A stretch of 52,425 bases of DNA, taken from assembly GCA_900696615.1 (NCBI GenBank), contig CAADGS010000015.1, positions 1-52,425 on the forward strand, given 5' to 3'. Source of the DNA: an uncultured beta proteobacterium. Lineage in GTDB: Bacteria; Pseudomonadota; Gammaproteobacteria; Burkholderiales; Nitrosomonadaceae. Below the pieces are notes generated by a model. The model did no database searches and was not told the origin of the DNA. It was given only the letters and a program-made list of their open reading frames with translations. Below are positions 1 to 8,300 of the stretch, piece after piece (position 1 is the first letter of the stretch; each line of letters starts with the position of its first letter). A program made the position numbers and the translations under genes.

Positions 1-60
1 ATTGGCTTCGCACCCGCCCGACAAGGCAAAATCGATACAGCGTTTCCAATTTTTGAATGA
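1..60 (+). CDS. C-terminal end of an unidentified CDS (5' end outside window)
   Basis: The first 60 bases read as 19 codons and a TGA stop (ending TAFPIFE) in frame 1. The stop overlaps the ATG of the next ORF in an ATGA arrangement, which is typical of genes in one operon and is the main reason to believe this is a real gene end. I do not recognise the family from so short a tail. Confidence 0.5.
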   Translation: MGFAPARQGKIDTAFPIFE

Positions 61-404
61 GCAGTCCATCCTTCACCTGGCCTGGATATAATGACGATGC
101 ACCGGCTCATCGTATGATTACCGCTTACTTGGCCATCGACATACAAAAAAGTCTGGAAAGCGTAAACGAATTAATGGAAAAAATCGATGATGTCCGCACT
201 GGCAAGCTTTCTGATTGGGAACGTATCGGAAACGCCTATTGCTTGCGGCTATCGCCGCATTACGCTGAAATTGAAGAGGATTTTTCGCCAGAACCTGGAC
301 AATCTGCAAGAATCCCGTTGCCTGTCTTTACAGCCGCGGTTTTATCCTGGCGGCAATATATCACCGCTTCTCACCAGAATTCTGATCATTCGTCAAAACT
401 GTGA
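57..404 (+). CDS. Small protein with weak resemblance to the YacL (UPF0231) family
   Basis: A 115-residue soluble, acidic protein with no signal peptide or membrane segment. The run DWERIGNAYCLRLSPHYAEI and the helical end around SWRQYI resemble, from memory, the layout of enterobacterial YacL (SWQRAGHEYTL near the middle, an AYRNFV-type end), a family of unknown function. The similarity is weak and unverified. The ATG at 57 is supported by the ATGA overlap with the preceding gene; there is no clear ribosome-binding site, which fits translational coupling. Alternatively it is a lineage-specific hypothetical protein. Confidence 0.6.
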   Translation: MSSPSFTWPGYNDDAPAHRMITAYLAIDIQKSLESVNELMEKIDDVRTGKLSDWERIGNAYCLRLSPHYAEIEEDFSPEPGQSARIPLPVFTAAVLSWRQYITASHQNSDHSSKL

Positions 405-410
405 TGTGTA

Positions 411-635
411 TCAATCCGCGCCAACAAATCGGGCTGCATCTATGATTGACCACAAATGAAAAATTCCGGCGATCACTGCAGGGATAATTAAAACCCAGAA
501 AAAATATCCCGTGCCGGTAATGACAAAAAATAATATTGCCGCCAGTATGCGTCCTTGTACCAATTGCCCCAAACCCGGAATAAAAAAACTACAAATTGCT
601 GCGAGTACGTTTCCACCCGATCCTTGTCCTGACAT
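411..635 (-). CDS. Small TM2-like inner-membrane protein
   Basis: The protein has about 74 residues: a short Gly-rich N-terminus, a hydrophobic segment with FFIPGLGQLVQGR, a second hydrophobic segment (ILFFVITGTGYFF) and a third short one, ending in DAARFV. The PGLGQ motif before a turn and paired membrane helices are typical of TM2-like small membrane proteins, whose biochemical role is generally unknown. The ORF track starts one codon earlier (638). The second ATG at 635 has the better spacing from the AAGGAG ribosome-binding site and is used here. It converges with the preceding plus-strand gene with only about 6 bp between stops. Confidence 0.65.
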   Translation of the reverse strand: MSGQGSGGNVLAAICSFFIPGLGQLVQGRILAAILFFVITGTGYFFWVLIIPAVIAGIFHLWSIIDAARFVGAD

Positions 636-668
636 CATTTCTCCTTGATATCTTGTAACATCTATTTT

Positions 669-1379
669 TTATTGTCGATTGTCGATTGTCGATTGTCGAT
701 TGTCGATTGTCGATTGTCGATTGTCGATTGTATCTTTATCTCCGACAATCAGCTTATAGTCAATACCCACCTCATCCCCAGCCAGCCTTCTTTCCCGAGT
801 TTCTTCCAAATTTCCTAATTCATTAATTTGAATAGATGTCTCTTGAATTAGCCGATTAAGTTTTTGTGTGGATTCTGGCGACAACCCATTGTTTTTACTC
901 ATTTCCAATCTGAAATATTGCATGTTATTCAGAAAATTGCCAACAATATCTTGCACAGTTTGCATGGTTGCCTTTAACACTTTTAACTTCTCTTGCCTTA
1001 CTTCCGCTTTACGGGCTGCTTGTTCGTACTTTAGGTGCTCTGCATGCAGTTGTTTTATGCTATCACGTTGTTTCAAAGCCAGTATCGCAGTAACCCAGAT
1101 AGCCAATATACTCAAAAAACGGTTCGCATAAACTTGATACAGCGCGATTTCGCTGGATGGCGATAACGCAATTCCAATGAAGACCAATAGTGTGCAAGCC
1201 GATGCAACGGCTATCGTAAATTGCTTTTTTGGCGAACGCAGTGAAACCAGTACAACGACTATGTACAGCACGCCCGTAGCAATACCAAGCGGTGTAACGA
1301 TATCCAGCAGCAAAATGATCAATGCCAGAACACCGCAAATGAAATAAATTGCCGGAACGCTCGAGTTGTTTGCATTCAT
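669..1379 (-). CDS. Membrane sensor-like protein with coiled-coil tail and repeat-encoded C-terminus
   Basis: This is a 236-residue protein. Residues about 8-105 form four hydrophobic segments (including LALIILLLDIVTPLG) like the N-terminal sensory module of some histidine kinases. Residues about 105-215 are helical and charged (RKAEVRQEKLKVLKATMQ), similar to a dimerisation helix. I see no phospho-acceptor His box and no ATPase domain, so it is not a complete kinase. The last residues are TIDNRQS repeated about three times, encoded by a 7-bp tandem repeat. It lies downstream of cbbR on the same strand about 100 bp away; cotranscription is possible. A role in sensing is inference only. Confidence 0.6.
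   Translation of the reverse strand: MNANNSSVPAIYFICGVLALIILLLDIVTPLGIATGVLYIVVVLVSLRSPKKQFTIAVASACTLLVFIGIALSPSSEIALYQVYANRFLSILAIWVTAILALKQRDSIKQLHAEHLKYEQAARKAEVRQEKLKVLKATMQTVQDIVGNFLNNMQYFRLEMSKNNGLSPESTQKLNRLIQETSIQINELGNLEETRERRLAGDEVGIDYKLIVGDKDTIDNRQSTIDNRQSTIDNRQ
671..730. repeat. Heptanucleotide tandem repeat (ATTGTCG)n
   Basis: Eight perfect copies of ATTGTCG plus four further bases (60 bp) lie at the 3' end of the minus-strand membrane-protein gene and include its stop codon. Three copies equal seven codons, so the protein repeats TIDNRQS. Because 7 is not a multiple of 3, gain or loss of one unit changes the frame and the position of the stop. No mismatch is present, which suggests recent expansion. 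Confidence 0.95.
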
Positions 1380-1475
1380 TGATTTTTAATTAGTTGGTTA
1401 GAACTATGTATATCCACATTAAAAAATCATTTGCTTATTCGATTTTAAATAATAAACTGATTATTATCAAAAACT

Positions 1476-2390
1476 TTATTCTTTTGATTTCAGCATCAAT
1501 TTCTCAGCTTCGGTTAGCAAAAATTCGCGAAAAGCATTTGCAACGCCAGACAGCCGCTTGTTTTTTCTATTCACCACATGCCAGTAGCGGATAATCGGAA
1601 AACCCTGTACATCCAACATCTTCAAACGATTCGTTTCAAGTTCCAATTCCGCAGTATGTTGAGACATGATACCCAACCCCATACCTGCTTGCACAGCCTG
1701 TTTGATGGCCTCTGTGGTATCCGTTTCCATACCTTTATTAATTTTGATGCCATGTTCGGCGAAAAATCGTTCCATGGCACCGCGTGTTCCGGAACCCGAT
1801 TCCCGTACCAGGAAAATTTCTTTTTCCAATCGCTTAACAGGAATTTGACGCGCTTGGCATAGTGGATGATTTGGTGGCGCAACCACAACCAAAGGATTTT
1901 CCATAAACGATTCGCTATCGATATCCAAGCCCTCCGGCGGCTGGCCCATAATTGCCAGATCAATCAAATTATCCGCCAATTGTTTCAGCACGGTTTCACG
2001 ATTCGAAACATTCAAACTGACGGTGACGCCTTGATATCTCTGACAAAACTTCGCTAGTAGGTGTGGCGCAAAATAATTGGCTGTCGTCACGACTGAAATA
2101 TTCAATTTGCCACGTTCCATGCCTTTCAACTCATCTAGCGCCGTTTCCATATCAGATAACTGCTGTGCGATTGCCCGACTGTATTGGTAGAGTTCTCGAC
2201 CTGCCTCGGTCAAATAAATCCGCTTACCTAATTGTTCGAATAGCGGTAAACTAACATTGTCTTCAAGTTGTTTTATCTGCATGGAAACAGCAGGTTGAGT
2301 CAGATACAGCTCTTCGGCAGCACGAGAATAGCTTAAATGCCGAGCAACCGACTCGAATACTTTTAATTGACGTAGTGTGACATGCAGCAT
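1476..2390 (-). CDS. cbbR: LysR-family regulator of the cbb operon, CbbR
   Basis: A 304-residue LysR-type regulator. The N-terminal winged helix-turn-helix (residues about 5-65, with SYSRAAEELYLTQPAVSMQI) binds DNA. The rest is the periplasmic-binding-protein-like effector domain (residues about 90-295, with ESGSGTRGAMERFF). It diverges from cbbL across a 222-bp control region, the classic cbbR-cbbL arrangement. CbbR proteins activate RuBisCO operons in response to metabolites. Length is normal for the family. The identification rests on sequence character plus position. Confidence 0.93.
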   Translation of the reverse strand: MLHVTLRQLKVFESVARHLSYSRAAEELYLTQPAVSMQIKQLEDNVSLPLFEQLGKRIYLTEAGRELYQYSRAIAQQLSDMETALDELKGMERGKLNISVVTTANYFAPHLLAKFCQRYQGVTVSLNVSNRETVLKQLADNLIDLAIMGQPPEGLDIDSESFMENPLVVVAPPNHPLCQARQIPVKRLEKEIFLVRESGSGTRGAMERFFAEHGIKINKGMETDTTEAIKQAVQAGMGLGIMSQHTAELELETNRLKMLDVQGFPIIRYWHVVNRKNKRLSGVANAFREFLLTEAEKLMLKSKE

Positions 2391-2410
2391 AATTCAATCG
2401 CGCAAGACTG

Positions 2411-2459
2411 TTATAAGTAATAACTTATCATAAATATCAGAATTATTGATTTGTTCTTA
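2411..2459. promoter_or_regulatory. Candidate CbbR operator sites between cbbR and cbbL
   Basis: Two matches to the LysR/CbbR half-site pattern TNA-N7-TNA are visible: TTA-N7-TAA at 2411-2423 and TGA-N7-TTA at 2447-2459. The first overlaps a perfect inverted repeat, ATAAGT-aata-ACTTAT (2413-2428). The second covers the -35 box of the proposed cbbL promoter. Position and pattern fit activation by CbbR; binding has not been shown. Confidence 0.55.
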
Positions 2460-2479
2460 TAGTTTAATCTCGCTATAGT
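2451..2479 (+). promoter_or_regulatory. Candidate sigma70 promoter of cbbL
   Basis: TTGTTC (2451-2456), a 17-bp spacer and TATAGT (2474-2479) match the -35/-10 pattern. This would give a transcript start near 2486 and a 5' leader of about 125 nt. The cbbL ribosome-binding site GGAG lies at 2601-2604. Confidence 0.5.
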
Positions 2480-2612
2480 TACATACCAATGATCTGAGAA
2501 GTAACCAAGTAGTCAAGTAAGTAGTTATTTTGTAATGCAACTTCTACTCATTCCGTCTATTGTATCGTGTACCTTGATTGAGATGAGTAAAATTTAAATT
2601 GGAGAAAATATC

Positions 2613-4034
2613 ATGGCCGTTAAAACATACAACGCCGGCGTGAAAGAATACCGGCAAACCTACTGGACGCCCGAATACACCCCTTTGGATACCGATATTC
2701 TGGCATGTTTCAAAATCGTTCCACAACCTGGCGTTGACCGTGAAGAAGCAGCTGCGGCCGTTGCGGCGGAATCCTCTACCGGTACCTGGACAACCGTTTG
2801 GACTGACTTGCTGACCGACTTGGATTATTACAAAGGCCGCGCTTACCGTATCGAAGACGTACCTGGTGATGACACTTGTTTCTATGCTTTCATAGCATAC
2901 CCGATCGATCTGTTCGAAGAAGGATCCGTTGTCAACGTGTTTACCTCCCTCGTTGGCAACGTATTCGGCTTCAAAGCGATCCGTGCGCTACGCTTGGAAG
3001 ATGTTCGCTTCCCGATCGCTTTTGTAAAAACCTGCGGCGGCCCTCCAAATGGTATTCAAGTAGAACGCGACAAACTGAACAAATACGGTCGTGCATTACT
3101 TGGTTGCACCATCAAACCGAAACTGGGTTTGTCAGCTAAAAATTATGGTCGCGCCGTTTATGAATGCCTGCGCGGTGGCTTGGATTTGACCAAAGACGAC
3201 GAAAACATCAATAGCCAACCATTTATGCGCTGGCGTCAACGTTTCGAATTCGTGATGGAAGCCATTCACAAAGCAGAACGTGAAACCGGCGAACGCAAAG
3301 GGCACTATTTGAACGTAACGGCGCCGACTCCGGAAGAAATGTACAAGCGCGCTGAGTTTGCGAAAGAATTGGGTGCGCCGATTATTATGCATGACTACCT
3401 GACAGGCGGTTTCTGCGCCAACACTGGCTTGGCAAACTGGTGCCGTGACAACGGTATCCTATTACACATCCATCGTGCCATGCATGCGGTAATTGACCGT
3501 AATCCGCATCACGGTATCCATTTCCGTGTATTGGCTAAAGCTTTACGTTTGTCTGGTGGTGATCACCTGCACTCCGGAACCGTAGTCGGTAAATTGGAAG
3601 GTGATCGTGCCGCAACGCTCGGATGGATCGACATTATGCGCGACAGCTTCATCAAAGAAGATCGCAGCCGCGGCATTATGTTCGATCAAGATTGGGGTTC
3701 TATGCCCGGTGTTTTCCCGGTTGCATCCGGCGGTATTCACGTATGGCATATGCCTGCATTGGTTGCGATCTTTGGTGATGATGCCTGTTTGCAATTCGGT
3801 GGTGGTACATTAGGCCATCCATGGGGTAATGCAGCCGGTGCGGCAGCTAATCGCGTGGCACTGGAAGCTTGCGTCGAAGCACGTAATCAAGGTGTCGAAA
3901 TCGAGAAGAAAGGTAAAGAAATTCTAACCGCTGCGGCAAAACATAGCCCAGAACTCAAAATCGCGATGGAAACCTGGAAAGAAATCAAGTTTGAATTCGA
4001 CACCGTCGACAAACTGGATGTCGCGCACAAATAA
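2613..4034 (+). CDS. cbbL: RuBisCO large subunit, form IA
   Basis: Ribulose-1,5-bisphosphate carboxylase/oxygenase large chain, 473 residues, normal length. It fixes CO2 onto RuBP in the Calvin cycle as an L8S8 enzyme with CbbS. The active-site signature [17 protein letters not shown] is present, with the carbamylated lysine at about residue 194. Other conserved loops are [10 protein letters not shown], the loop-6 region [10 protein letters not shown] and the phosphate-binding [10 protein letters not shown]. The sequence is green-type form IA, as expected when cbbQ and cbbO follow. Strong start: GGAGAAAATATC before ATG. Confidence 0.99.
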   Translation: MAVKTYNAGVKEYRQTYWTPEYTPLDTDILACFKIVPQPGVDREEAAAAVAAESSTGTWTTVWTDLLTDLDYYKGRAYRIEDVPGDDTCFYAFIAYPIDLFEEGSVVNVFTSLVGNVFGFKAIRALRLEDVRFPIAFVKTCGGPPNGIQVERDKLNKYGRALLGCTIKPKLGLSAKNYGRAVYECLRGGLDLTKDDENINSQPFMRWRQRFEFVMEAIHKAERETGERKGHYLNVTAPTPEEMYKRAEFAKELGAPIIMHDYLTGGFCANTGLANWCRDNGILLHIHRAMHAVIDRNPHHGIHFRVLAKALRLSGGDHLHSGTVVGKLEGDRAATLGWIDIMRDSFIKEDRSRGIMFDQDWGSMPGVFPVASGGIHVWHMPALVAIFGDDACLQFGGGTLGHPWGNAAGAAANRVALEACVEARNQGVEIEKKGKEILTAAAKHSPELKIAMETWKEIKFEFDTVDKLDVAHK

Positions 4035-4096
4035 ACATTTTATCAAGACCGGCACAAATTGATTGTGCCGGATAACCTAAACTTAGGAGTAACAGA

Positions 4097-4453
4097 ATGT
4101 CAGAAATGTTGGATTATAAAAGCCGCCTCAGCGACCCTGCGAGCCGCAAATTTGAAACCTTTTCTTACTTGCCTTCAATGACTGCCAAACAGATTAAACA
4201 ACAGGTTGAATACATCGTCAAAAAAGGTTGGAATCCAGCAATTGAACACACCGAACCAGAGCACTTGATGGATAACTACTGGTATATGTGGAAATTGCCA
4301 ATGTTCGGCGAAACGGATGTCGATCGCATTTTAGCTGAAGCAGAAGCTTGTCATAAGGCCAATCCTAATAACCATGTACGTTTGATCGGTTATGACAATT
4401 TTTCGCAAAGCCAGGGTACATCAATGGTGATTTACCGCGGCAAAACGGTTTAA
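4097..4453 (+). CDS. cbbS: RuBisCO small subunit, form IA
   Basis: A 118-residue small chain that caps the L8 core and is needed for full activity. Typical features are the N-terminal [20 protein letters not shown], the conserved [11 protein letters not shown] and the C-terminal [11 protein letters not shown]. It begins 62 bp after cbbL behind a clear AGGAG site (TTAGGAGTAACAGA). It is followed by a folded spacer and a terminator, so most transcripts from the cbbL promoter probably end after this gene, giving higher cbbLS than cbbQO expression. Confidence 0.99.
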   Translation: MSEMLDYKSRLSDPASRKFETFSYLPSMTAKQIKQQVEYIVKKGWNPAIEHTEPEHLMDNYWYMWKLPMFGETDVDRILAEAEACHKANPNNHVRLIGYDNFSQSQGTSMVIYRGKTV

Positions 4454-4477
4454 GCAGCAAACGGGGTTCAAATCTGT

Positions 4478-4619
4478 GAAGTTGTGAAAAAACCTAATGA
4501 GCATTCCGACCGTAAGGCGGATAAGTCGCCGAAATTCTGAGCCTATTCAAGAAGACAAGGATCGGGTACGCCAAGCAAGCATTACGGATTGAGTAAGCAA
4601 CGGATTGTTTTACAACTTC
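4478..4619 (+). other. Structured cbbS-cbbQ spacer (candidate 3' UTR element or small RNA)
   Basis: The 261-bp gap between cbbS and cbbQ has no ORF but contains nested pairing. GAAGTTGT-g-AAAAAAC at 4478-4493 pairs with GTTTTACAACTTC at 4607-4619, enclosing about 110 nt. Inside lies the hairpin GGCG-gataagt-CGCC (about 4516-4530). The direct repeat ACGGATTG occurs twice near the closing arm (4584-4591 and 4600-4607). A rho-independent terminator follows directly. It may be a stable 3' UTR of cbbLS mRNA or a processed small RNA; I do not recognise an Rfam class. Confidence 0.45.
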
Positions 4620-4623
4620 TGAG

Positions 4624-4659
4624 ACCCCCTTTCCCCTTAACAGGGCGGGGGTTTTTTTT
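4624..4659 (+). terminator. Rho-independent terminator after cbbS
   Basis: The stem ACCCCC / GGGGGT, with an additional inner CCC/GGG pair, is followed by eight T residues (4652-4659). This is a strong intrinsic terminator inside the cbb operon, probably partial, separating cbbLS from cbbQO. Confidence 0.85.
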
Positions 4660-4714
4660 GACCAGAATTCGGATTACAACCATTCGATAAAGACTGTTCT
4701 TACAGGAGTCTGTC

Positions 4715-5521
4715 ATGAGCAAAATCATTGACCAATATCGTATCAAGAAAGAACCTTATTACCATCCCGTCGGGGACGAAGTGAAACTTTATGAAGCCGC
4801 CTATTCAGTACGCATGCCAATGATGTTGAAAGGTCCGACCGGCTGCGGTAAAACCCGCTTTGTCGAATACATGGCATGGAAATTAAAAAAACCTCTGATC
4901 ACTGTCGCATGTAACGAAGACATGACGGCATCGGATCTGGTTGGCCGTTTCTTGCTGGATGCTAACGGCACACGCTGGCAAGATGGCCCATTAGCCGTCG
5001 CTGCGCGTTATGGCGCGATTTGTTATCTCGACGAAGTGGTCGAAGCGCGTCAGGACACCACCGTAGTCATCCATCCATTAACAGATAATCGCCGCGTATT
5101 ACCTCTGGAAAAGAAAGGCGAATTAGTCCAGGCGCACGAAGATTTTCAGATCGTTATTTCGTATAACCCCGGCTACCAAAGCTTAATGAAAGATCTGAAG
5201 CAATCGACCAAACAACGTTTTGGTGCGTTGGACTTCAATTACCCGAGTCATGAAATCGAAAGCGAAATCGTTGCACATGAATCCGGCGTTTCAACGGATA
5301 TTGCCGAAAAACTGGTATCGATCGCCGAACGCGCCCGCAATTTGAAAGGTCACGGCTTGGATGAAGGTATTTCTACACGGATGCTGATTTACGCCGGTAG
5401 TCTCATCGCCAAGAAAGTCGATGCGCATGCCGCCTGCCGCGTGGCCTTGGTACGGCCTATCACCGACGATCCGGATATGCGCGACGCACTGGATGCAGCA
5501 GTCAGCACTTTCTTTAACTAA
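4715..5521 (+). CDS. cbbQ: RuBisCO activase AAA+ subunit CbbQ
   Basis: A 268-residue MoxR-type AAA+ ATPase. Walker A GPTGCGKT lies at residues about 40-47 and Walker B AICYLDEV at about 104-111. With CbbO it forms the CbbQO motor that removes inhibitory sugar phosphates from form I RuBisCO. Length and motifs fit CbbQ/NorQ. The position after cbbS and before cbbO decides CbbQ over NorQ. The start has an AGGAG site (ACAGGAGTCTGTC before ATG). cbbO follows 54 bp downstream. Confidence 0.97.
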   Translation: MSKIIDQYRIKKEPYYHPVGDEVKLYEAAYSVRMPMMLKGPTGCGKTRFVEYMAWKLKKPLITVACNEDMTASDLVGRFLLDANGTRWQDGPLAVAARYGAICYLDEVVEARQDTTVVIHPLTDNRRVLPLEKKGELVQAHEDFQIVISYNPGYQSLMKDLKQSTKQRFGALDFNYPSHEIESEIVAHESGVSTDIAEKLVSIAERARNLKGHGLDEGISTRMLIYAGSLIAKKVDAHAACRVALVRPITDDPDMRDALDAAVSTFFN

Positions 5522-5575
5522 CCCGGTACGTCATTGTCGGTTTTGATTGTTCTAACTCACTAAACAGGTACTGCC

Positions 5576-7903
5576 ATGAGTGTCAATTTAGACGATTACA
5601 AAGAATTACTTGAAGATCTGCAACCGGAATCGATTGAATTGCTTCATCATGCTTGGCCGGAAGCGGTTAAAGTATTCTCGCCTCGCGGCTTGGATAATTA
5701 TTTAAAGGGTGCTTCAGCCATTCACGGTTTGGGGCGCGGACGCAGTGTTGTCGATTGCTGGATCGATGAAATTCCGCTCGTCGCCAAGGAAATTGGCGAA
5801 GATGTTATTGGTGATTTGGCAACCTCCGTACTTTCACTGGCTTCGAGAACTTCTGGGGCGGTCATAGAGCTAGTTTTGGCAACATCACCAACCGCTGCAA
5901 AACGTCTAGGTGACGCACATCTGTTCCAGAATTACCTGCAATTCCTGAATAACCTCATTGCGCAAGCGCCGCGGGGCATTCGTCCCATGCTTAGTAAACT
6001 GGATATCTTGTTTGGACAGCTTACACTAGGCGGCTTGCGCCGCTGGGCAATGTGGGGGGCACACGCTCACCGAACTGATTACGAAGAGCAAATCAAGTAT
6101 TTCGGATTGGAATCCAAAGAATCACTCGCGGTTTTACAAAAAGAGCGTAAAGGTACGTTGTTTGTCGATATACAGCGCCGCATTAATATGTATTTGCGCG
6201 CGCTGTGGGGACGGGATTTTTTTATGAAGCCCACATCCGGGGATTTTGAAACACGCGAAGGCTATAAACCGTTTATTGAAAACTATTTTATCCATCTACC
6301 GGACGCTTATGACAGTCATGGCGATATTTCCGCCACGGAAGTGTATCGTGCCGCTGCTGCGCATGCTGCTGCACATTTGGTGGAAACCAAAGAAAGAATT
6401 TCCGCAGAAGCATTAAACCCAATGCAGATGGCGGTAATTGCTGTTATTGAAGATGCGCGCATCGAAGAATTGTCGATACGCCGCTTTCCCGGCTTGCGCA
6501 AAACCTGGTCTGCGTTGCATGACGCCACATCGGATATGAACGCCTCCATGGGTGACTATCTCAACCGTTTGGCACGCGCGTTGCTCGATTCAGATTATAA
6601 GGATAATGATCCGTGGATTGCCAAAGGACGCAAGCTGTTTAAATCTGCACAAAATAATCTGTATTGCCATAAAATCTCATGGGATATCGGCGTGCAACTC
6701 GCACACGATTTTATGGATAAAAAGATTCCATACAATCCGCGTACCGACATACAGAACGCGCCTTATCGCGATGACAATCGTTATTTCTGGGAATTCGAGG
6801 AATTTGATTTCGACAAATCGATTTCCGCAGGCTACGATGCTCCGAAGCAAGTACGCAAATACGTCAACGTAATGGAGTTCGCCAACGAAATCGATGTCGA
6901 AACTGCCGGAGACGATGCACAAGAAATCTGGGTTATGGGAAGCGAATTCTTCCCATACGAAGATATGGGTGTCTCATACAATCAGATGGATGGTAAAGAA
7001 CCTGTTTCAGCACCCTACCACTATTCCGAATGGGATTACCAGATTCAATTAGAGCGCCCCGATTGGGCCACGGTCCAGGAAAAACGCGCCAAGCTCGGCG
7101 ATATGCAATGCATTGACGATATTGCCAATCAATATAAACGTGAAATTGCGCGAATGAAATTTTTGCTCGATGCGATGCAACCACAAGGCACACGCCGCAT
7201 CCGTAAACTGGAAGATGGCGATGAAATCGACATCAACGCCGCTATTCGTTCAATGATCGATATCCGTATGGGTATGCAGCCTGATCCGCGCATCATGATG
7301 CGTTCGGTACGCAAAGTGCGAGACATTTCGGTGCTGGTATTGTTAGATTTATCGGAATCGACCAACGATAAAGTCGCCGGACATGACTATTCCGTGTTGG
7401 ATCTGACGCGCCAAGCAACGGTATTGCTGGCCAACGCTATCAACAAAATTGGCGATCCATTTGCGATTCATGGCTTCTGTTCCGACGGCCGTCATGATGT
7501 TGAATATTACCGTTTTAAGGATTTCGATCAACCGTATGACGAGATCCCAAAAGCCAAGCTGGCCGGTATGAGCGGACAACTATCAACTCGCATGGGTGCC
7601 GCAATGCGCCACGCTTCGCATTACCTGAAATTACAAAAATCGGCGAAGAAACTATTACTGGTGATCACTGACGGCGAACCAGCCGATGTTGATGTACGCG
7701 ATCCGCAATACCTTCGTCACGACACCAAAAAAGCAGTAGAGGAAGCCGGGCGCTCTGGCATCATTACTTACTGCATGAGCCTTGATCCGCGCGCGGATCA
7801 ATACGTATCAAGGATTTTCGGTGAACGCAATTATTTGGTGGTGGATCACGTGGAACGATTGCCGGAGAAATTGCCGGTGTTGTATGCGGGGTTAACAAGG
7901 TAA
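5576..7903 (+). CDS. cbbO: RuBisCO activase adaptor CbbO (VWA-domain protein)
   Basis: A 775-residue protein, normal for CbbO. The long helical N-terminal part is followed by a von Willebrand A domain in roughly the last 190 residues. A complete MIDAS motif is visible as LLDLSESTND (D-x-S-x-S at about residue 590), with a later ITDGEPADVD. CbbO links the CbbQ hexamer to RuBisCO through the metal-binding VWA domain. NorD is the close relative, but the operon context makes CbbO the better name. AACAGGTACTGCC precedes the ATG. Confidence 0.97.
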   Translation: MSVNLDDYKELLEDLQPESIELLHHAWPEAVKVFSPRGLDNYLKGASAIHGLGRGRSVVDCWIDEIPLVAKEIGEDVIGDLATSVLSLASRTSGAVIELVLATSPTAAKRLGDAHLFQNYLQFLNNLIAQAPRGIRPMLSKLDILFGQLTLGGLRRWAMWGAHAHRTDYEEQIKYFGLESKESLAVLQKERKGTLFVDIQRRINMYLRALWGRDFFMKPTSGDFETREGYKPFIENYFIHLPDAYDSHGDISATEVYRAAAAHAAAHLVETKERISAEALNPMQMAVIAVIEDARIEELSIRRFPGLRKTWSALHDATSDMNASMGDYLNRLARALLDSDYKDNDPWIAKGRKLFKSAQNNLYCHKISWDIGVQLAHDFMDKKIPYNPRTDIQNAPYRDDNRYFWEFEEFDFDKSISAGYDAPKQVRKYVNVMEFANEIDVETAGDDAQEIWVMGSEFFPYEDMGVSYNQMDGKEPVSAPYHYSEWDYQIQLERPDWATVQEKRAKLGDMQCIDDIANQYKREIARMKFLLDAMQPQGTRRIRKLEDGDEIDINAAIRSMIDIRMGMQPDPRIMMRSVRKVRDISVLVLLDLSESTNDKVAGHDYSVLDLTRQATVLLANAINKIGDPFAIHGFCSDGRHDVEYYRFKDFDQPYDEIPKAKLAGMSGQLSTRMGAAMRHASHYLKLQKSAKKLLLVITDGEPADVDVRDPQYLRHDTKKAVEEAGRSGIITYCMSLDPRADQYVSRIFGERNYLVVDHVERLPEKLPVLYAGLTR

Positions 7904-7922
7904 TAACTTAAATTATTATATT

Positions 7923-8162
7923 ATGAGTTGTGCAGATGTGGGATTGCTTCTGAATTTTATGGGTGCCGTCCTACTCTGCTTAACATCGCAATTTGGTATT
8001 GGAGTTGGCTGGGGAGGGAAACAAGTTTGGAAAGAGAAATACTATAGATGGCTTAATTTAGTTGGATGGATTTTACTAATCTTTGGCTTCTTAATTCAGT
8101 TTAAGCCCTTTATGAACTTTTTGCATTTAACTATTTGCCTAACCTCATCTGCGTATTCCTAG
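7923..8162 (+). CDS. Small membrane protein at the end of the cbb operon (cbbN position)
   Basis: A 79-residue protein with two hydrophobic segments (LLLNFMGAVLLCLTSQ and WILLIFGFLIQF) joined by a loop containing GWGGKQVWKEKYYRWLN. It starts 19 bp after cbbO, on the same strand. In Nitrosomonas europaea the operon is known as cbbLSQON, with cbbN a short gene of unknown function. By position this is its likely counterpart, but I cannot verify sequence identity. No ribosome-binding site is visible before ATG 7923, so the start is uncertain. The last residues look irregular and could be a slightly decayed tail. Confidence 0.55.
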   Translation: MSCADVGLLLNFMGAVLLCLTSQFGIGVGWGGKQVWKEKYYRWLNLVGWILLIFGFLIQFKPFMNFLHLTICLTSSAYS

Positions 8163-8300
8163 AACGGTGGATTAAAGTGAAGAGAGAAACTCCAACATTT
8201 CTTCAAAACTGACTACAACAAAAACTTCACCTTGATTGATTCATAAGAAAACCTAATCGCACTAGGCACTGCGCCGCCTCGCGAAAAAAACAGTTTACTT

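Noticed and set aside
671-730. Possible CRISPR-like array
   Set aside because: Perfect 7-bp head-to-tail repeats without spacers; a simple tandem repeat, not CRISPR.
1449-1467. AT-only inverted repeat after cbbR as terminator
   Set aside because: ATAATAA/TTATTAT has no GC pair and would be too weak.
2613-8162. Carboxysome association of the RuBisCO operon
   Set aside because: No csoS or shell-protein gene is present on either side.
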